A stretch of DNA of 64,000 nucleotides from Lactobacillus amylolyticus DSM 11664. GTDB lineage: Bacteria; Bacillota; Bacilli; Lactobacillales; Lactobacillaceae. Positions 1 through 8,081 of this stretch are shown here, one piece after another. The stretch spans positions 1 through 64,000 of the forward strand of contig NZ_ADNY01000011.1 of NCBI RefSeq assembly GCF_000178475.1, in the 5' to 3' direction. The translations under genes were made by a program, and so were the position numbers. The first letter of the stretch is position 1; each line of letters starts with the position of its first letter. Under the pieces are notes generated by a model. It searched no databases. It was not told where the DNA came from and was given only the letters and a program-made list of their open reading frames with translations.

Positions 1-444
1 GATTTCCTTAGTACGACAAACCAAGACATCGCAATTTGCAGTTCTAGTGACATATTCAGTGACACTACCGATCAATAAACGTTCAATCGCATTTAGACCA
101 GTTGCTCCGACAACGATTAAATCAATATTGTGCTTTTTAGGAAAATCATGAGCAATAATGGTCTTGGGTGAACCAAATTCTATTGAATAATGAACATCCT
201 TTACTCCAGCTTTTTGTGCACGTTGGTAATATTCTTCCATGTACTTTTTGGCATCTTCAGAAACTTGTTCAACCATAGCTGAATCAAAACTAGAAACATT
301 TTGGAATGATCTAGTATCAATTACGTGCAGAATTTCTAGTTTAGCACCATTACGTTTAGCGATAGCAACGGCTTTACTGAAAGCGAGATCAGCCTCTTTT
401 GAGCCATCAACAGAAACTTGAATGTGTTGATATTGTGTAAGCAT
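1..444 (-). CDS. Universal stress protein, UspA family (3' end outside window)
   Basis: The 148 readable residues begin MLTQYQHIQVSVDGSKEADL and run to the window edge without a stop, so the gene is complete at its start and cut at its end. It has the Usp fold: an N-terminal beta strand with VDGS, and near the C-terminus GATG, nine residues, then GS. This is the ATP-binding G-2x-G-9x-G(S/T) signature of ATP-binding Usp proteins. Usp proteins are cytoplasmic stress-responsive nucleotide binders with no single known reaction. An AGGAAGAGGTG ribosome site sits before the ATG at 444. It is the last gene of a minus-strand group that follows the 6S-type RNA and a small membrane-protein gene. Confidence 0.9.
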   Translation of the reverse strand, partial: MLTQYQHIQVSVDGSKEADLAFSKAVAIAKRNGAKLEILHVIDTRSFQNVSSFDSAMVEQVSEDAKKYMEEYYQRAQKAGVKDVHYSIEFGSPKTIIAHDFPKKHNIDLIVVGATGLNAIERLLIGSVTEYVTRTANCDVLVCRTKEI

Positions 445-494
445 TTATAAGCACCTCTTCCTACATCTATTTTACCAAATTTACTAACATGTTA

Positions 495-773
495 TTAATT
501 GTTTTGATTAAATAATAAGCCAAAAATTAAAATAGTCAAGCAGGCCAATGCAATGGTAATCAAATTCATATATTTGTTGCCAAAAAAGACGATAATCAGA
601 CCCAGCACACTTTCGCACATTAAGGCAATGGAAGTCCAGGTTAAGGCTTTTTCCAGTTCTGGATGACTTCCTACATCGTAGATTAAAAATTGACCGCTGC
701 GACGGTGCCACATGTACCATGCAGTCAAAAGCAGCAATATAATAAAGACTATCATTGCGATTTTAATGATCAT
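495..773 (-). CDS. Small membrane protein, unknown function (92 aa)
   Basis: I do not recognise a family. The protein has three hydrophobic segments, at about residues 2-19, 46-64 and 69-87. Between the first two lies a short basic and polar stretch (WHRRSGQFLIYDVGS), so it is probably an integral membrane protein with little outside the bilayer. The ATG at 773 follows a GGAG ribosome site. It lies 50 bp upstream of the usp gene and just downstream of the 6S-type RNA terminator. It may be co-transcribed with usp, or read through from the RNA promoter. No function can be inferred beyond its membrane location. Confidence 0.7.
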   Translation of the reverse strand: MIIKIAMIVFIILLLLTAWYMWHRRSGQFLIYDVGSHPELEKALTWTSIALMCESVLGLIIVFFGNKYMNLITIALACLTILIFGLLFNQNN

Positions 774-794
774 TAAAAATTCACTCCAATATAT

Positions 795-1030
795 AAAAAA
801 GGGCGGTCATCACGACCGTCCTCTTAATTATCTAAGGAAATCTGAGCTGACTGAACATAGCATAATGACGCTTGTTGAACCCGCAATGTTCAATTTCTGA
901 ACTAGTATCACAGCGAATATGGATCCTGAAACAAGTCAGTATTCCGATTCGGTAGTTATTTACTAGCTCCCACGTCTTATAGTTTGATCGGTCAACTTTA
1001 TACATTTAAGCTTGTCGATCAACTCAGATC
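795..1030 (-). ncRNA. ssrS: 6S RNA (ssrS-like), including terminator
   Basis: No gene lies between 774 and 1086, yet the minus strand has a good promoter (TTGACA, 17 bp, TAACAT) followed by about 200 nt that fold into a rod. The 5' end (1019-1029, ATCTGAGTTGA) pairs over 11 bp, with one wobble, with 840-850 near the 3' end. The middle is AU-rich and bubble-like. A GC-rich terminator with a T tract ends it at about 795. Size, closed-rod shape and position next to rarA fit 6S RNA, the RNA-polymerase-binding regulator of stationary phase, which in Firmicutes often sits near rarA. From memory, a lactobacillar motif upstream of usp genes (Lacto-usp) was later recognised as 6S RNA; this locus matches that arrangement. 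Confidence 0.72.
797..823 (-). terminator. Rho-independent terminator of the 6S-type RNA
   Basis: Read on the minus strand, GAGGACGGTC, a short loop, GACCGCCC and then a T6 tract. It ends the structured RNA before the ATG of the 92-aa membrane-protein gene. Confidence 0.75.
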
Positions 1031-1037
1031 ACTTATT

Positions 1038-1066
1038 ATGTTACGAAAGTTTATGTCGCTTGTCAA
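1038..1066 (-). promoter_or_regulatory. Promoter of the 6S-type RNA
   Basis: On the minus strand, TTGACA at 1061-1066, a 17-bp spacer and TAACAT at 1038-1043 form a near-consensus sigma-A promoter. Predicted transcription starts at about 1030, directly before the 11-bp closing stem of the RNA. Confidence 0.7.
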
Positions 1067-1086
1067 GAAAATAGAAAGCCTTTCCA

Positions 1087-2403
1087 TTATTGATTCTTAG
1101 TCTTTTTCATAAGTCCATCCGCTTGCATCTTTTTCAATGTTTTGTAAGTGGTGAGTAGACCTTTTTCAATTTTTGAATTGCCCTTTGGCTTAAAATAATG
1201 TGTATTTAATAAATTATCTGGCAAATATTGTTGCGCAATCCAATCATTAGGAAAGTCATGCGGATAAATATAATCGACACCATGATTTAACTTTTTTGCT
1301 CCTTTATAATGAGCATCCTTTAGACTGGCTGGAATAGAACCGACATTTTTATTTTGTACGTCAGCAATTGCTTCATCAATAGCAGAAATAGCGCTATTGC
1401 TTTTTGGCGAAAGAGCCAATTCAATCACTGCGTTTGCTAATGGAATTCTCGCTTCAGGAAAACCTAATTGTTGAGCAGCTTGAATAGCGATTACAGCATG
1501 TTGACACGCTGCAGGATTGGCTAAGCCAATATCTTCATAAGCAATTACTGAAAGACGGCGACAAATTGAGATTAAATCTCCAGAATCGATCAAACGTGCT
1601 AGATAATGCAAGGAAGCATCGACGTCGGATCCACGAATTGATTTTTGAAAAGCAGAAACCAGATCGTAATGACCATCTCCACTAGCGTCAAAATTTTGGC
1701 TCTTCATTTGAATTGAATTAGCCATTTCTTGTTGATTAATCGTAAAATACTGATTTTCTTTTCCAGCTTCCTGGAGTTCTTGTTTAGTTGATAAAACAGC
1801 CAATTCCAGGCCATTTAAGGTAGTACGCAGATCACCGTTTCCTTTTTCTATCAATAATTTTTCAGCATCCTTGGTTAAGGTAACATTATATTTGCCCAAG
1901 CCGTTTTCCTGATCATGCAACGCGCGTTGAATTGCCTTGTCTGCATCATCTTCTGACAGAGGCTTTAATTCAAAAATTTGACAGCGTGAACGAATAGCGG
2001 GAGAGATAGCAATATATGGATTCTCAGTTGTTGCACCAATAAGGATAATTTGTCCGGATTCTAGCAATGGCAATAAAAAATCCTGTTTTGTTTTGTCGAG
2101 ACGGTGAATTTCATCGAGCAGCAAAATTACTGTACCGCTCATTTTGCCTTCTTCTGCTACTTGTTGCAACTGCTTCTTGCTATCTGTGGCCGCGTTTAGT
2201 TTTCTAAAGGCATATTTGGTTGAACCGGCAATTGCACTGGCAATGCTGGTTTTTCCAATTCCAGGAGGACCATACAAGATCATGGATGATAGTAATTTGG
2301 CTTCGACCATCCGGCGAATGATTTTGCCTGGTCCAATTAAATGTTGCTGTCCAACAACTTCATCAAGATTTTGTGGTCGCATTCTGTAAGCTAATGGTTT
2401 CAT
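1087..2403 (-). CDS. rarA: Replication-associated recombination protein A (AAA+ ATPase)
   Basis: This 438-aa member of the RarA/MgsA/WRNIP1 family is an AAA+ ATPase related to clamp-loader subunits. It acts at stalled replication forks with SSB and RecA. Walker A is GPPGIGKT at residues 45-52 and Walker B is LLLDEIH at about 94-100. Sensor-1 (ATTENP) and an arginine-finger region (RSRC) follow. The C-terminal half is the tetramerisation and MgsA-type domain (HYLARLIDSGD, EDIGLANP). Length is normal. The ATG at 2403 overlaps the stop of yueI by one base, so the two are translationally coupled. The 6S-type RNA lies directly downstream on the same strand. Confidence 0.96.
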   Translation of the reverse strand: MKPLAYRMRPQNLDEVVGQQHLIGPGKIIRRMVEAKLLSSMILYGPPGIGKTSIASAIAGSTKYAFRKLNAATDSKKQLQQVAEEGKMSGTVILLLDEIHRLDKTKQDFLLPLLESGQIILIGATTENPYIAISPAIRSRCQIFELKPLSEDDADKAIQRALHDQENGLGKYNVTLTKDAEKLLIEKGNGDLRTTLNGLELAVLSTKQELQEAGKENQYFTINQQEMANSIQMKSQNFDASGDGHYDLVSAFQKSIRGSDVDASLHYLARLIDSGDLISICRRLSVIAYEDIGLANPAACQHAVIAIQAAQQLGFPEARIPLANAVIELALSPKSNSAISAIDEAIADVQNKNVGSIPASLKDAHYKGAKKLNHGVDYIYPHDFPNDWIAQQYLPDNLLNTHYFKPKGNSKIEKGLLTTYKTLKKMQADGLMKKTKNQ

Positions 2404-2876
2404 TATTTATTACCGTGGAAAAGACGATGCCAAAAGCTGCCTTTCTTTTGTGTACTTGATGAGGTCAGTTCTTCTTTAGGTAGTTCGGAAGGGTAAACCT
2501 GATTGATTTCAACGCGCATTTTATTAATTGCCGTCTTGGCGACAACCAACACAGCTGTATCCTGTGGACCTGTTTTAGCTGAATCATCATTAATTAATGT
2601 GAATGGAATATTTTTTTGGCTGCAAAGACCTTCGATTTTTCCTAAAAATGAATTATCTTCGATATTGCCATTGATTAAAACGGTATAGCCTTGATAGTCA
2701 TCAATATGTTCTAAAAACAAAGCTGTTAAATTTGGATCTTTAATTTCAGTATTATTCATTCTTACTAAAACTCGTTCGCGTAAAGAACCTAAATATCTTC
2801 TTCGCTCATCGGGTTTAGTTTGGGGAGTAATTCCTTGAGCAGCTTGCTCAACACGCTTACTTAAATCTTGCGTCAT
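2403..2876 (-). CDS. yueI: YueI family protein (DUF1694)
   Basis: A 157-aa soluble protein starting MTQDLSKRVEQAAQG. The body (YRVL-like region QGYTVLINGNI, then a central TAVLVVAKTAINKMRVEI) matches the DUF1694/YueI family of Firmicutes, whose function is unknown. I chose the ATG at 2876 because AGGTG lies 8-10 bases upstream; a longer frame to 2978 runs into the rpsD terminator and has no ribosome site. It precedes rarA with a one-base stop/start overlap. The C-terminal tail (STQKKGSFWHRLFHGNK) is basic and may be flexible. Confidence 0.85.
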   Translation of the reverse strand: MTQDLSKRVEQAAQGITPQTKPDERRRYLGSLRERVLVRMNNTEIKDPNLTALFLEHIDDYQGYTVLINGNIEDNSFLGKIEGLCSQKNIPFTLINDDSAKTGPQDTAVLVVAKTAINKMRVEINQVYPSELPKEELTSSSTQKKGSFWHRLFHGNK

Positions 2877-2906
2877 TTTTTTCACCTCGATTAAAATTAT
2901 AGCAAG

Positions 2907-2936
2907 AAAAAACCTTTCCCATAGGGGAAAGGTTTT
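2907..2936 (-). terminator. Terminator of rpsD
   Basis: The inverted repeat AAAACCTTTCCCC with GGGAAAGGTTTT and a short loop lies just after the rpsD stop on the minus strand and ends in a T-rich run. It separates rpsD from yueI-rarA. Confidence 0.75.
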
Positions 2937-2956
2937 CTTTGAATGTAACGTAAAAA

Positions 2957-3568
2957 TTAAAGTAACTTGTTGTACCATTCAACAACAAGAGCTTCGTTAA
3001 CGTTAGGATCCATTTCGTCACGTTCTGGTAAACGAACAAGGCTCCCTTCCATCTTGTTATCATCAAAGGCAACGTATGATGGACGTGCAGTAACCGCATC
3101 AAGGGCATCCTTAACTTGTTGCAAGTTCTTTGACTTTTCCTTCAAGCCGATTGTTTGACCAACCTTAACTTCGTATGAAGGAATATCAACACGCTTGCCA
3201 TCAACTGTGATGTGACCGTGGTTTACCAATTGTCTTGCTTGTTCTCTAGTAGTTGCCAAGCCAAGACGGTAAACGATGTTGTCCAAACGACGTTCAAGCA
3301 AAATCATGAAGTTAGTACCGTGTTGACCTTCACGAATCTTACCAGCACGAGCGAACAAAGCTCTAAATTGGCGTTCGTTCAAGCCGTATGCCCAACGTAA
3401 CTTTTGCTTTTCGTGTAATTGTTCACCATATTCTGATAAACGACCACGGCTGTTAGTACCATGTTGACCTGGAGCGTAGTTACGACGAGCAATTTCCTTA
3501 CCAGTACCAGAAAGTGAAACACCTAATCTTCTTGAACGTTTCCAACTTGGACCTGTATATCTTGACAT
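2957..3568 (-). CDS. rpsD: 30S ribosomal protein S4
   Basis: The 203-aa sequence starts [20 protein letters not shown] and contains the S4 RNA-binding domain ([20 protein letters not shown]) at about residues 92-111. S4 binds 16S rRNA early in 30S assembly and in Firmicutes represses its own mRNA. The ATG at 3568 is preceded by TTGGAGGATTT; an upstream in-frame start at 3583 lies inside that ribosome site and was rejected. It stands alone with its own promoter, a leader of about 178 nt and a terminator, as expected for an autoregulated unit in Firmicutes. This is the zinc-free form without the CxxC cluster. Confidence 0.98.
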   Translation of the reverse strand: MSRYTGPSWKRSRRLGVSLSGTGKEIARRNYAPGQHGTNSRGRLSEYGEQLHEKQKLRWAYGLNERQFRALFARAGKIREGQHGTNFMILLERRLDNIVYRLGLATTREQARQLVNHGHITVDGKRVDIPSYEVKVGQTIGLKEKSKNLQQVKDALDAVTARPSYVAFDDNKMEGSLVRLPERDEMDPNVNEALVVEWYNKLL

Positions 3569-3746
3569 AAATAAATCCTCCAATAAAATCTAATAATAAT
3601 TTTTGGAGTAAAATATCACAAATAAGTTCAACATTCGTGCATCTCAATTTTCATTTTCGCCCGTTGCAGCGTGGGTTACTCGTTCACTAGATAGCGTATT
3701 GAGATGTTGACGTTCTTGTCACTTATAGCTGCAAATATTTTACACG
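3569..3746 (-). promoter_or_regulatory. rpsD 5' leader, probable S4 autoregulatory RNA
   Basis: From the predicted start at about 3746 to the rpsD ATG there are about 178 untranslated bases. A perfect 8-bp stem (CATCTCAA at 3640-3647 with TTGAGATG at 3699-3706) closes a domain holding a GC-rich sub-hairpin, CCCACG...CGGG. An AU-rich single strand then leads to the ribosome site. Translational repression by S4 through a structured leader is established in Bacillus. That this leader does the same is inferred from position and structure. Confidence 0.55.
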
Positions 3747-3752
3747 AATACT

Positions 3753-3781
3753 ATTATAAAAGGCAGATAAGAATAAATCAA
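3753..3781 (-). promoter_or_regulatory. rpsD promoter
   Basis: On the minus strand, TTGATT at 3776-3781, a 17-bp spacer and a consensus TATAAT at 3753-3758. It lies divergently from, and just upstream of, the ezrA promoter. Confidence 0.75.
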
Positions 3782-3817
3782 GAAAAGGCTCGCTTTTATC
3801 CCGTTTTTTCTGTGTTT

Positions 3818-3826
3818 TGGTATAAT
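3818..3826 (+). promoter_or_regulatory. ezrA promoter (extended -10)
   Basis: TGGTATAAT is an extended -10 element, 25 bp before the ezrA start. The -35 region is weak. It is divergent from the rpsD promoter at 3753-3781. Confidence 0.5.
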
Positions 3827-3850
3827 TATGGTAGTTTTGGAGGATATACA

Positions 3851-5566
3851 ATGTCATCAGTTCAAACCTTAATTATAATTGCGATCATTATTTTAATAAT
3901 CTTGATTGTTGGATTTATTATTATTCAAAATCGCAAGCATTTGCATGAAATTGAAGCTATTGACAATTCAGTTGACAAAATTGCCAAAATGCATTTGGAA
4001 CGTGATATTAAACGACTGGATAAGATGGACTTAGCAGGTGAGAGTTTAACTACGCTCAACACTTGGCGCAAGTGCTATCAAGATGCCGCAACTTCTAAAA
4101 TACCGGAAGTACAGCATTTACTTGAACTAGCTGCTGACGAGAATGCTTCTTATCACTTGTTTAAGGCACGCAAAAATATTAAAAAAGCTCAAGAAATTAT
4201 TAATAGTACGCTTGATGATATGAAAAATACGCACGACGTCTTTAATGATCTACTTGAATCTAATCGGGAAAATCAGCTGCAATATGATGCTTTAATTAAA
4301 ACCTACCGTTCAATGCGAAAGAATATTCTTGCTGATTCTTTTAATTACGGTAGCGCACTTAATCAACTTGAAAATAAGTTAAGTTCAATGGAAAGCGATT
4401 TTGATGAAGCTAAAAACCTGTCTTCTCAAGGCGATCACGTCGAAGCTAAGCGGGTTTTAACCAAGATCAAAGTAGCCTTAAACGAGTTGAAAGAGCAATT
4501 GCCAAAAATCAAAGAAGCAGAGCACCAGCTTGAAACCGTCTTTCAAGATCAATTAAGTGAGCTTTCAGATGCCTACAAAAAGATGATTTCAGAAAAGTTT
4601 TACATTAATAAGGTTAATGTGCTTGATGAAATTAAAAAGATTCATGAAGAAATTGATTCAGCACGCAACCTGCTTGCTGGATTGAAGATTGATGAACTTG
4701 ATAAGGAAAATAAGAAGATTGCTTCTCAAATCGATGATTTATACAATGTTTTAGCAACAGAATATAAAGCACGGCCATTTGTCGAAGAAAACCAAAGCAA
4801 GATGTTCACGCTGATCTCACATCAACAAATTGCTTCTAAAAAATTAGTTGAAAAATTGCGTCATATTGATGAAAGCTATGAATTAACTCACGGTGAATTA
4901 GATGAAAGCAAACACCTAGAACAAGAAGTCAATGATATGAATCGGCAATATACCGTTGATACGCAAAATATTGCTGATGGTAAGGGCGTTTACTCAGAAA
5001 TTCAAAATTCATGGTTGGCTATGCTGGATCGTCTGCGTCAGATTGATGCCGAACAAAAGCAAATGTCACAAGATGTCGATGGCTTATATGATTCAGAAAA
5101 CGTCGCTAATGATTCAATCAAGCATTTTAAGCAAGAAGTTTCATTAGTATATCGTCGTTTGCAACGGCGCAAACTACCTGGAAATCCAGATAGCTTTGTT
5201 CAAATGTATACTTTAGTGGTTAATGAAATTGGTCATGTCAGTGAACAATTAAGCGAAGTTCGTATTAATATGGAAAAAATTTCAAATGAATTGATTCAAA
5301 TTTCTGATGACGTTGAACGGTTAAAACGCGAAGCTGATGATATTATTAATTCCGCTAATCTAGTTGAACTGACGATGCAATATTCCAACAAGTATTCTGA
5401 TCGGGATGCAATTCAAAAGGCACAAGATAAGGCAATGAAGCTATATCAAAGAAACTATGATTATAAGAACGCTCTTGATACTATCGCAACTGCGCTTGAA
5501 AAAGCTGAGCCAGGTGCTTACCAAAGATTGGAAAATTCATATTATTCAGAAAAGAATAACAAATAA
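3851..5566 (+). CDS. ezrA: Septation ring formation regulator EzrA
   Basis: A 571-aa protein with one N-terminal membrane helix (LIIIAIIILIILIVGFIII, residues about 6-24) and a long cytoplasmic region predicted to be almost entirely coiled coil. This is the spectrin-like architecture of EzrA. EzrA binds FtsZ, restricts Z-ring formation to midcell and helps link it to wall synthesis. The ATG at 3851 was chosen because TTTTGGAGGA lies just upstream; the frame is open further upstream, but that part overlaps the promoter region. The length matches the family. A terminator follows at 5607. The unit lies apart from the dcw cluster, beside rpsD and a cysteine desulfurase. Confidence 0.95.
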   Translation: MSSVQTLIIIAIIILIILIVGFIIIQNRKHLHEIEAIDNSVDKIAKMHLERDIKRLDKMDLAGESLTTLNTWRKCYQDAATSKIPEVQHLLELAADENASYHLFKARKNIKKAQEIINSTLDDMKNTHDVFNDLLESNRENQLQYDALIKTYRSMRKNILADSFNYGSALNQLENKLSSMESDFDEAKNLSSQGDHVEAKRVLTKIKVALNELKEQLPKIKEAEHQLETVFQDQLSELSDAYKKMISEKFYINKVNVLDEIKKIHEEIDSARNLLAGLKIDELDKENKKIASQIDDLYNVLATEYKARPFVEENQSKMFTLISHQQIASKKLVEKLRHIDESYELTHGELDESKHLEQEVNDMNRQYTVDTQNIADGKGVYSEIQNSWLAMLDRLRQIDAEQKQMSQDVDGLYDSENVANDSIKHFKQEVSLVYRRLQRRKLPGNPDSFVQMYTLVVNEIGHVSEQLSEVRINMEKISNELIQISDDVERLKREADDIINSANLVELTMQYSNKYSDRDAIQKAQDKAMKLYQRNYDYKNALDTIATALEKAEPGAYQRLENSYYSEKNNK

Positions 5567-5606
5567 TTGAAGCTTACTTTTATTTAAGTTACACTTTATA
5601 AGTCAT

Positions 5607-5635
5607 TAAACGGTCAATTTTTTGACCGCTTTTTT
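5607..5635 (+). terminator. Terminator after ezrA
   Basis: CGGTCAA (5611-5617) and TTGACCG (5622-5628) form a hairpin followed by CTTTTTT. It lies only a few bases before the nifS-type ribosome site, so some read-through into that operon is possible. Confidence 0.75.
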
Positions 5636-5651
5636 AGAGGAGTGACTAATT

Positions 5652-6812
5652 TTGATTTATTTTGATAATAGTGCAACGACTAAAATTGATCCTAGTGTTT
5701 TAGCTACTTATGATAAAGTTGCAACTGAAATTTGGGGCAATCCATCAAGTTTGCATAAGATGGGAGATCGTGCCCATCAGCTTTTGGAAGCTTCACGCAA
5801 GCAAATTGCTGATTTGTTGGGCGTTAAGCAACACGAAATTTTCTTTACTTCCGGTGGAACTGAGTCCAATAACACAGCAATTAAGGGAACAGCTTTTCAG
5901 AAACGCGAATTTGGTAAACACATTATTACTTCCAGTGTAGAACATGCTTCAGTGGCTAATGCTTTCACTAGTTTGCAAAATTTGGGCTACCGTGTAACTC
6001 GTCTGCCGGTTGATAAAGATGGCCGCGTTAATGTTAATGATTTACGCAATGCCATTGATTCAGACACAACGCTTGTTTCAATTATGGGTGTTAATAATGA
6101 AATCGGAACGATTCAACCGATTGAAGAAATTAGCGATTTATTAAGCAATTACCCGACAATTCAATTTCATGTTGATAATGTTCAGGCGTTAGGTAAAAAT
6201 ATTTGGGATAAAGTTTTTACGCCTAGAGTTGATTTAACGAGTTTATCTGCACATAAGTTTCATGCTCCACGAGGCATTGGAGTTCTGTATAAAAAAGAGG
6301 GCAAAATGCTGACTCCGCTTCACGATGGCGGCGGTCAAGAAAAAGGTCTGCGTTCAGGAACTGAAAATTTACCTGCGATCGCGGGCATGGCAAAAGCAAT
6401 TCGTCTTTTGTTAGAAAATGAGCCAGAAAAGGCTGCCAAAGAGGAAGCAATTAAGGAAAAGATCATTGACTACTTGCAAGATAAACCAGGAATTAAAATC
6501 TTCTCACCAGCCAATGCGGTTTTTGCACCACATATTCTTTGTTTTTCATTAGAAGGAATTAGAGGAGAAACTCTAGTCCATACCTTGGAAGATCAGGATA
6601 TATATGTTTCAACTACATCTGCTTGTGCATCCAAGACTGCAGATGAAGCTAGCACCTTGGTTGCAATGCGAGTTGATGATAAAATAGCAACAAGTGCAAT
6701 TCGTCTTAGTTTTGATGAAACAAATACTTTAGCAGAAGCTGATCAATTTATTGAAGTATTTGATAAGATATATCATCATTTTGCTAAAATAAATCACTTA
6801 GGAGAGAATTAA
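5652..6812 (+). CDS. Cysteine desulfurase (NifS/IscS-like) paired with thiI
   Basis: A 386-aa PLP enzyme of the class V aminotransferase family. It converts L-cysteine to alanine and leaves a persulfide on its active cysteine for transfer. The PLP lysine is K202 in [10 protein letters not shown]; the cofactor-contacting histidine lies in SSVEHAS (about residue 98); the mobile-loop cysteine is C325 in TTSACAS. It starts with TTG at 5652 behind AGAGGAGTG. Its stop overlaps the thiI start (TAATG), so it is the dedicated sulfur donor for ThiI, as with NifZ-ThiI in Bacillus. A second desulfurase at 35784 is a different protein paired with mnmA. The substrate pathway is inferred from this pairing. 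Confidence 0.93.
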   Translation: MIYFDNSATTKIDPSVLATYDKVATEIWGNPSSLHKMGDRAHQLLEASRKQIADLLGVKQHEIFFTSGGTESNNTAIKGTAFQKREFGKHIITSSVEHASVANAFTSLQNLGYRVTRLPVDKDGRVNVNDLRNAIDSDTTLVSIMGVNNEIGTIQPIEEISDLLSNYPTIQFHVDNVQALGKNIWDKVFTPRVDLTSLSAHKFHAPRGIGVLYKKEGKMLTPLHDGGGQEKGLRSGTENLPAIAGMAKAIRLLLENEPEKAAKEEAIKEKIIDYLQDKPGIKIFSPANAVFAPHILCFSLEGIRGETLVHTLEDQDIYVSTTSACASKTADEASTLVAMRVDDKIATSAIRLSFDETNTLAEADQFIEVFDKIYHHFAKINHLGEN

Positions 6813-8032
6813 TGATTAAGTATACTGAAGTTATGATTCGGTATGGAGAATTATCAACTAAGGGTAAAAACCGCAAAGATTTCATTGGCCGTTTAGCCGG
6901 CAATGTTACTAAAGTTTTGCGTGATTTTCCTGAAATTGAAATTCATCCACGCCATGATCGGATGCATATTGTTTTAAACGGTGCACCTTTTGAGCAAATT
7001 GATAAGCGATTAAAAAAGGTTTTCGGAATTCAAACATATTCGCCAGCTATTAAGGTACCCAGAACTTTAAAAGATATTGAAGAAACATCTTTGGCTTTGA
7101 TGCAGGAAACTTTTAAGGATGGCATGACTTTCAAAATCAATACCAAACGGGCTGATCACCGCTTTGAATATGATACCAATCAGCTAAACAACTTGGTTGG
7201 CGACTATCTGTATGACCATATGGATAATTTGAAGGCTGAAATGAAGCATCCAGATTTGGTTTTAAGAATCGAAGTCAGATCTGATGCAATCTATATTTCT
7301 AACCAAATGCTGCACGGAATTGGCGGAATGCCAGTAGGAACTGCAGGTAAAGCAGTTATGATGCTGTCTGGCGGAATTGACTCTCCTGTAGCATCATACC
7401 TTGCTATGAAACGTGGAGTAGAAATCGAAATGGTTCACTTCTTCAGTCCACCTTACACAACTGAAAAGGCATTGGCTAAGGCAAAGGAATTGACAGGGAT
7501 TTTGGCCAATTACTGTGGCAAGATCAACTTTATTGCTGTGCCGTTTGCTGAAATTCAGGAAACCATCAAAGAGAAGATTCCTGAAGGCTACTTAATGACA
7601 GTTCAGCGCCGCTTCATGCTTCAATTGGCAGATCGAATTAGAGCCAAAAGAGGCGGATTGGCAATCTTCAATGGTGAATCCGTGGGCCAAGTTGCTTCTC
7701 AGACTTTGCAATCTATGGTAGCAATTAATGATGTCACTACAACACCAGTTATTCGTCCAGTAGCTACAATGGACAAGACTGAAATCATTGACAGGGCGGA
7801 AAAAATTGGTACTTTTGATCTTTCAATTCAACCATTTGAAGATTGTTGTACGATTTTTGCTCCACCTCGTCCTAAGACTAAGCCAAAGTTGGATAAGGCT
7901 CGTGCCTATGAAGATCGTTTAGATGCTGAAGGCATGATTCAACGAGCAATGGATAGCATTGAGGTTACCCCAATTTATCCAAATCAAAAGTTTTTGGATG
8001 ACAAGGCTCAAGAAGATAAAGATCTATTATAA
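6812..8032 (+). CDS. thiI: tRNA 4-thiouridine synthetase ThiI
   Basis: A 406-aa protein that adenylates U8 of tRNA and transfers sulfur to make s4U8, a near-UV sensor base. An N-terminal ferredoxin-like plus THUMP region (to about residue 165) binds tRNA. The PP-loop ATPase motif SGGIDSP is at 186-192. The protein ends without the C-terminal rhodanese domain of the E. coli enzyme, the usual form in Firmicutes. A cysteine pair in EDCCTIF (about residue 345) could take part in persulfide relay; that role is inferred. Translation is coupled to the upstream cysteine desulfurase by a one-base overlap. A strong terminator follows. Confidence 0.95.
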   Translation: MIKYTEVMIRYGELSTKGKNRKDFIGRLAGNVTKVLRDFPEIEIHPRHDRMHIVLNGAPFEQIDKRLKKVFGIQTYSPAIKVPRTLKDIEETSLALMQETFKDGMTFKINTKRADHRFEYDTNQLNNLVGDYLYDHMDNLKAEMKHPDLVLRIEVRSDAIYISNQMLHGIGGMPVGTAGKAVMMLSGGIDSPVASYLAMKRGVEIEMVHFFSPPYTTEKALAKAKELTGILANYCGKINFIAVPFAEIQETIKEKIPEGYLMTVQRRFMLQLADRIRAKRGGLAIFNGESVGQVASQTLQSMVAINDVTTTPVIRPVATMDKTEIIDRAEKIGTFDLSIQPFEDCCTIFAPPRPKTKPKLDKARAYEDRLDAEGMIQRAMDSIEVTPIYPNQKFLDDKAQEDKDLL

Positions 8033-8038
8033 AGATAA

Positions 8039-8067
8039 GGCTAGAAGGACAACTTCTAGCTTTTTTG
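8039..8067 (+). terminator. Terminator after thiI
   Basis: GCTAGAAG, loop, ACTTCTAGC and a T6 run directly after the thiI stop. Confidence 0.85.
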
Positions 8068-8081
8068 TTAGGTAAAGACGA

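Noticed and set aside
5567..5606. Promoter for the desulfurase-thiI operon (TTGAAG-17-TACACT) before the ezrA terminator
   Set aside because: Any transcript from it would meet the terminator at 5607-5635 before the ribosome site; match quality is also low.
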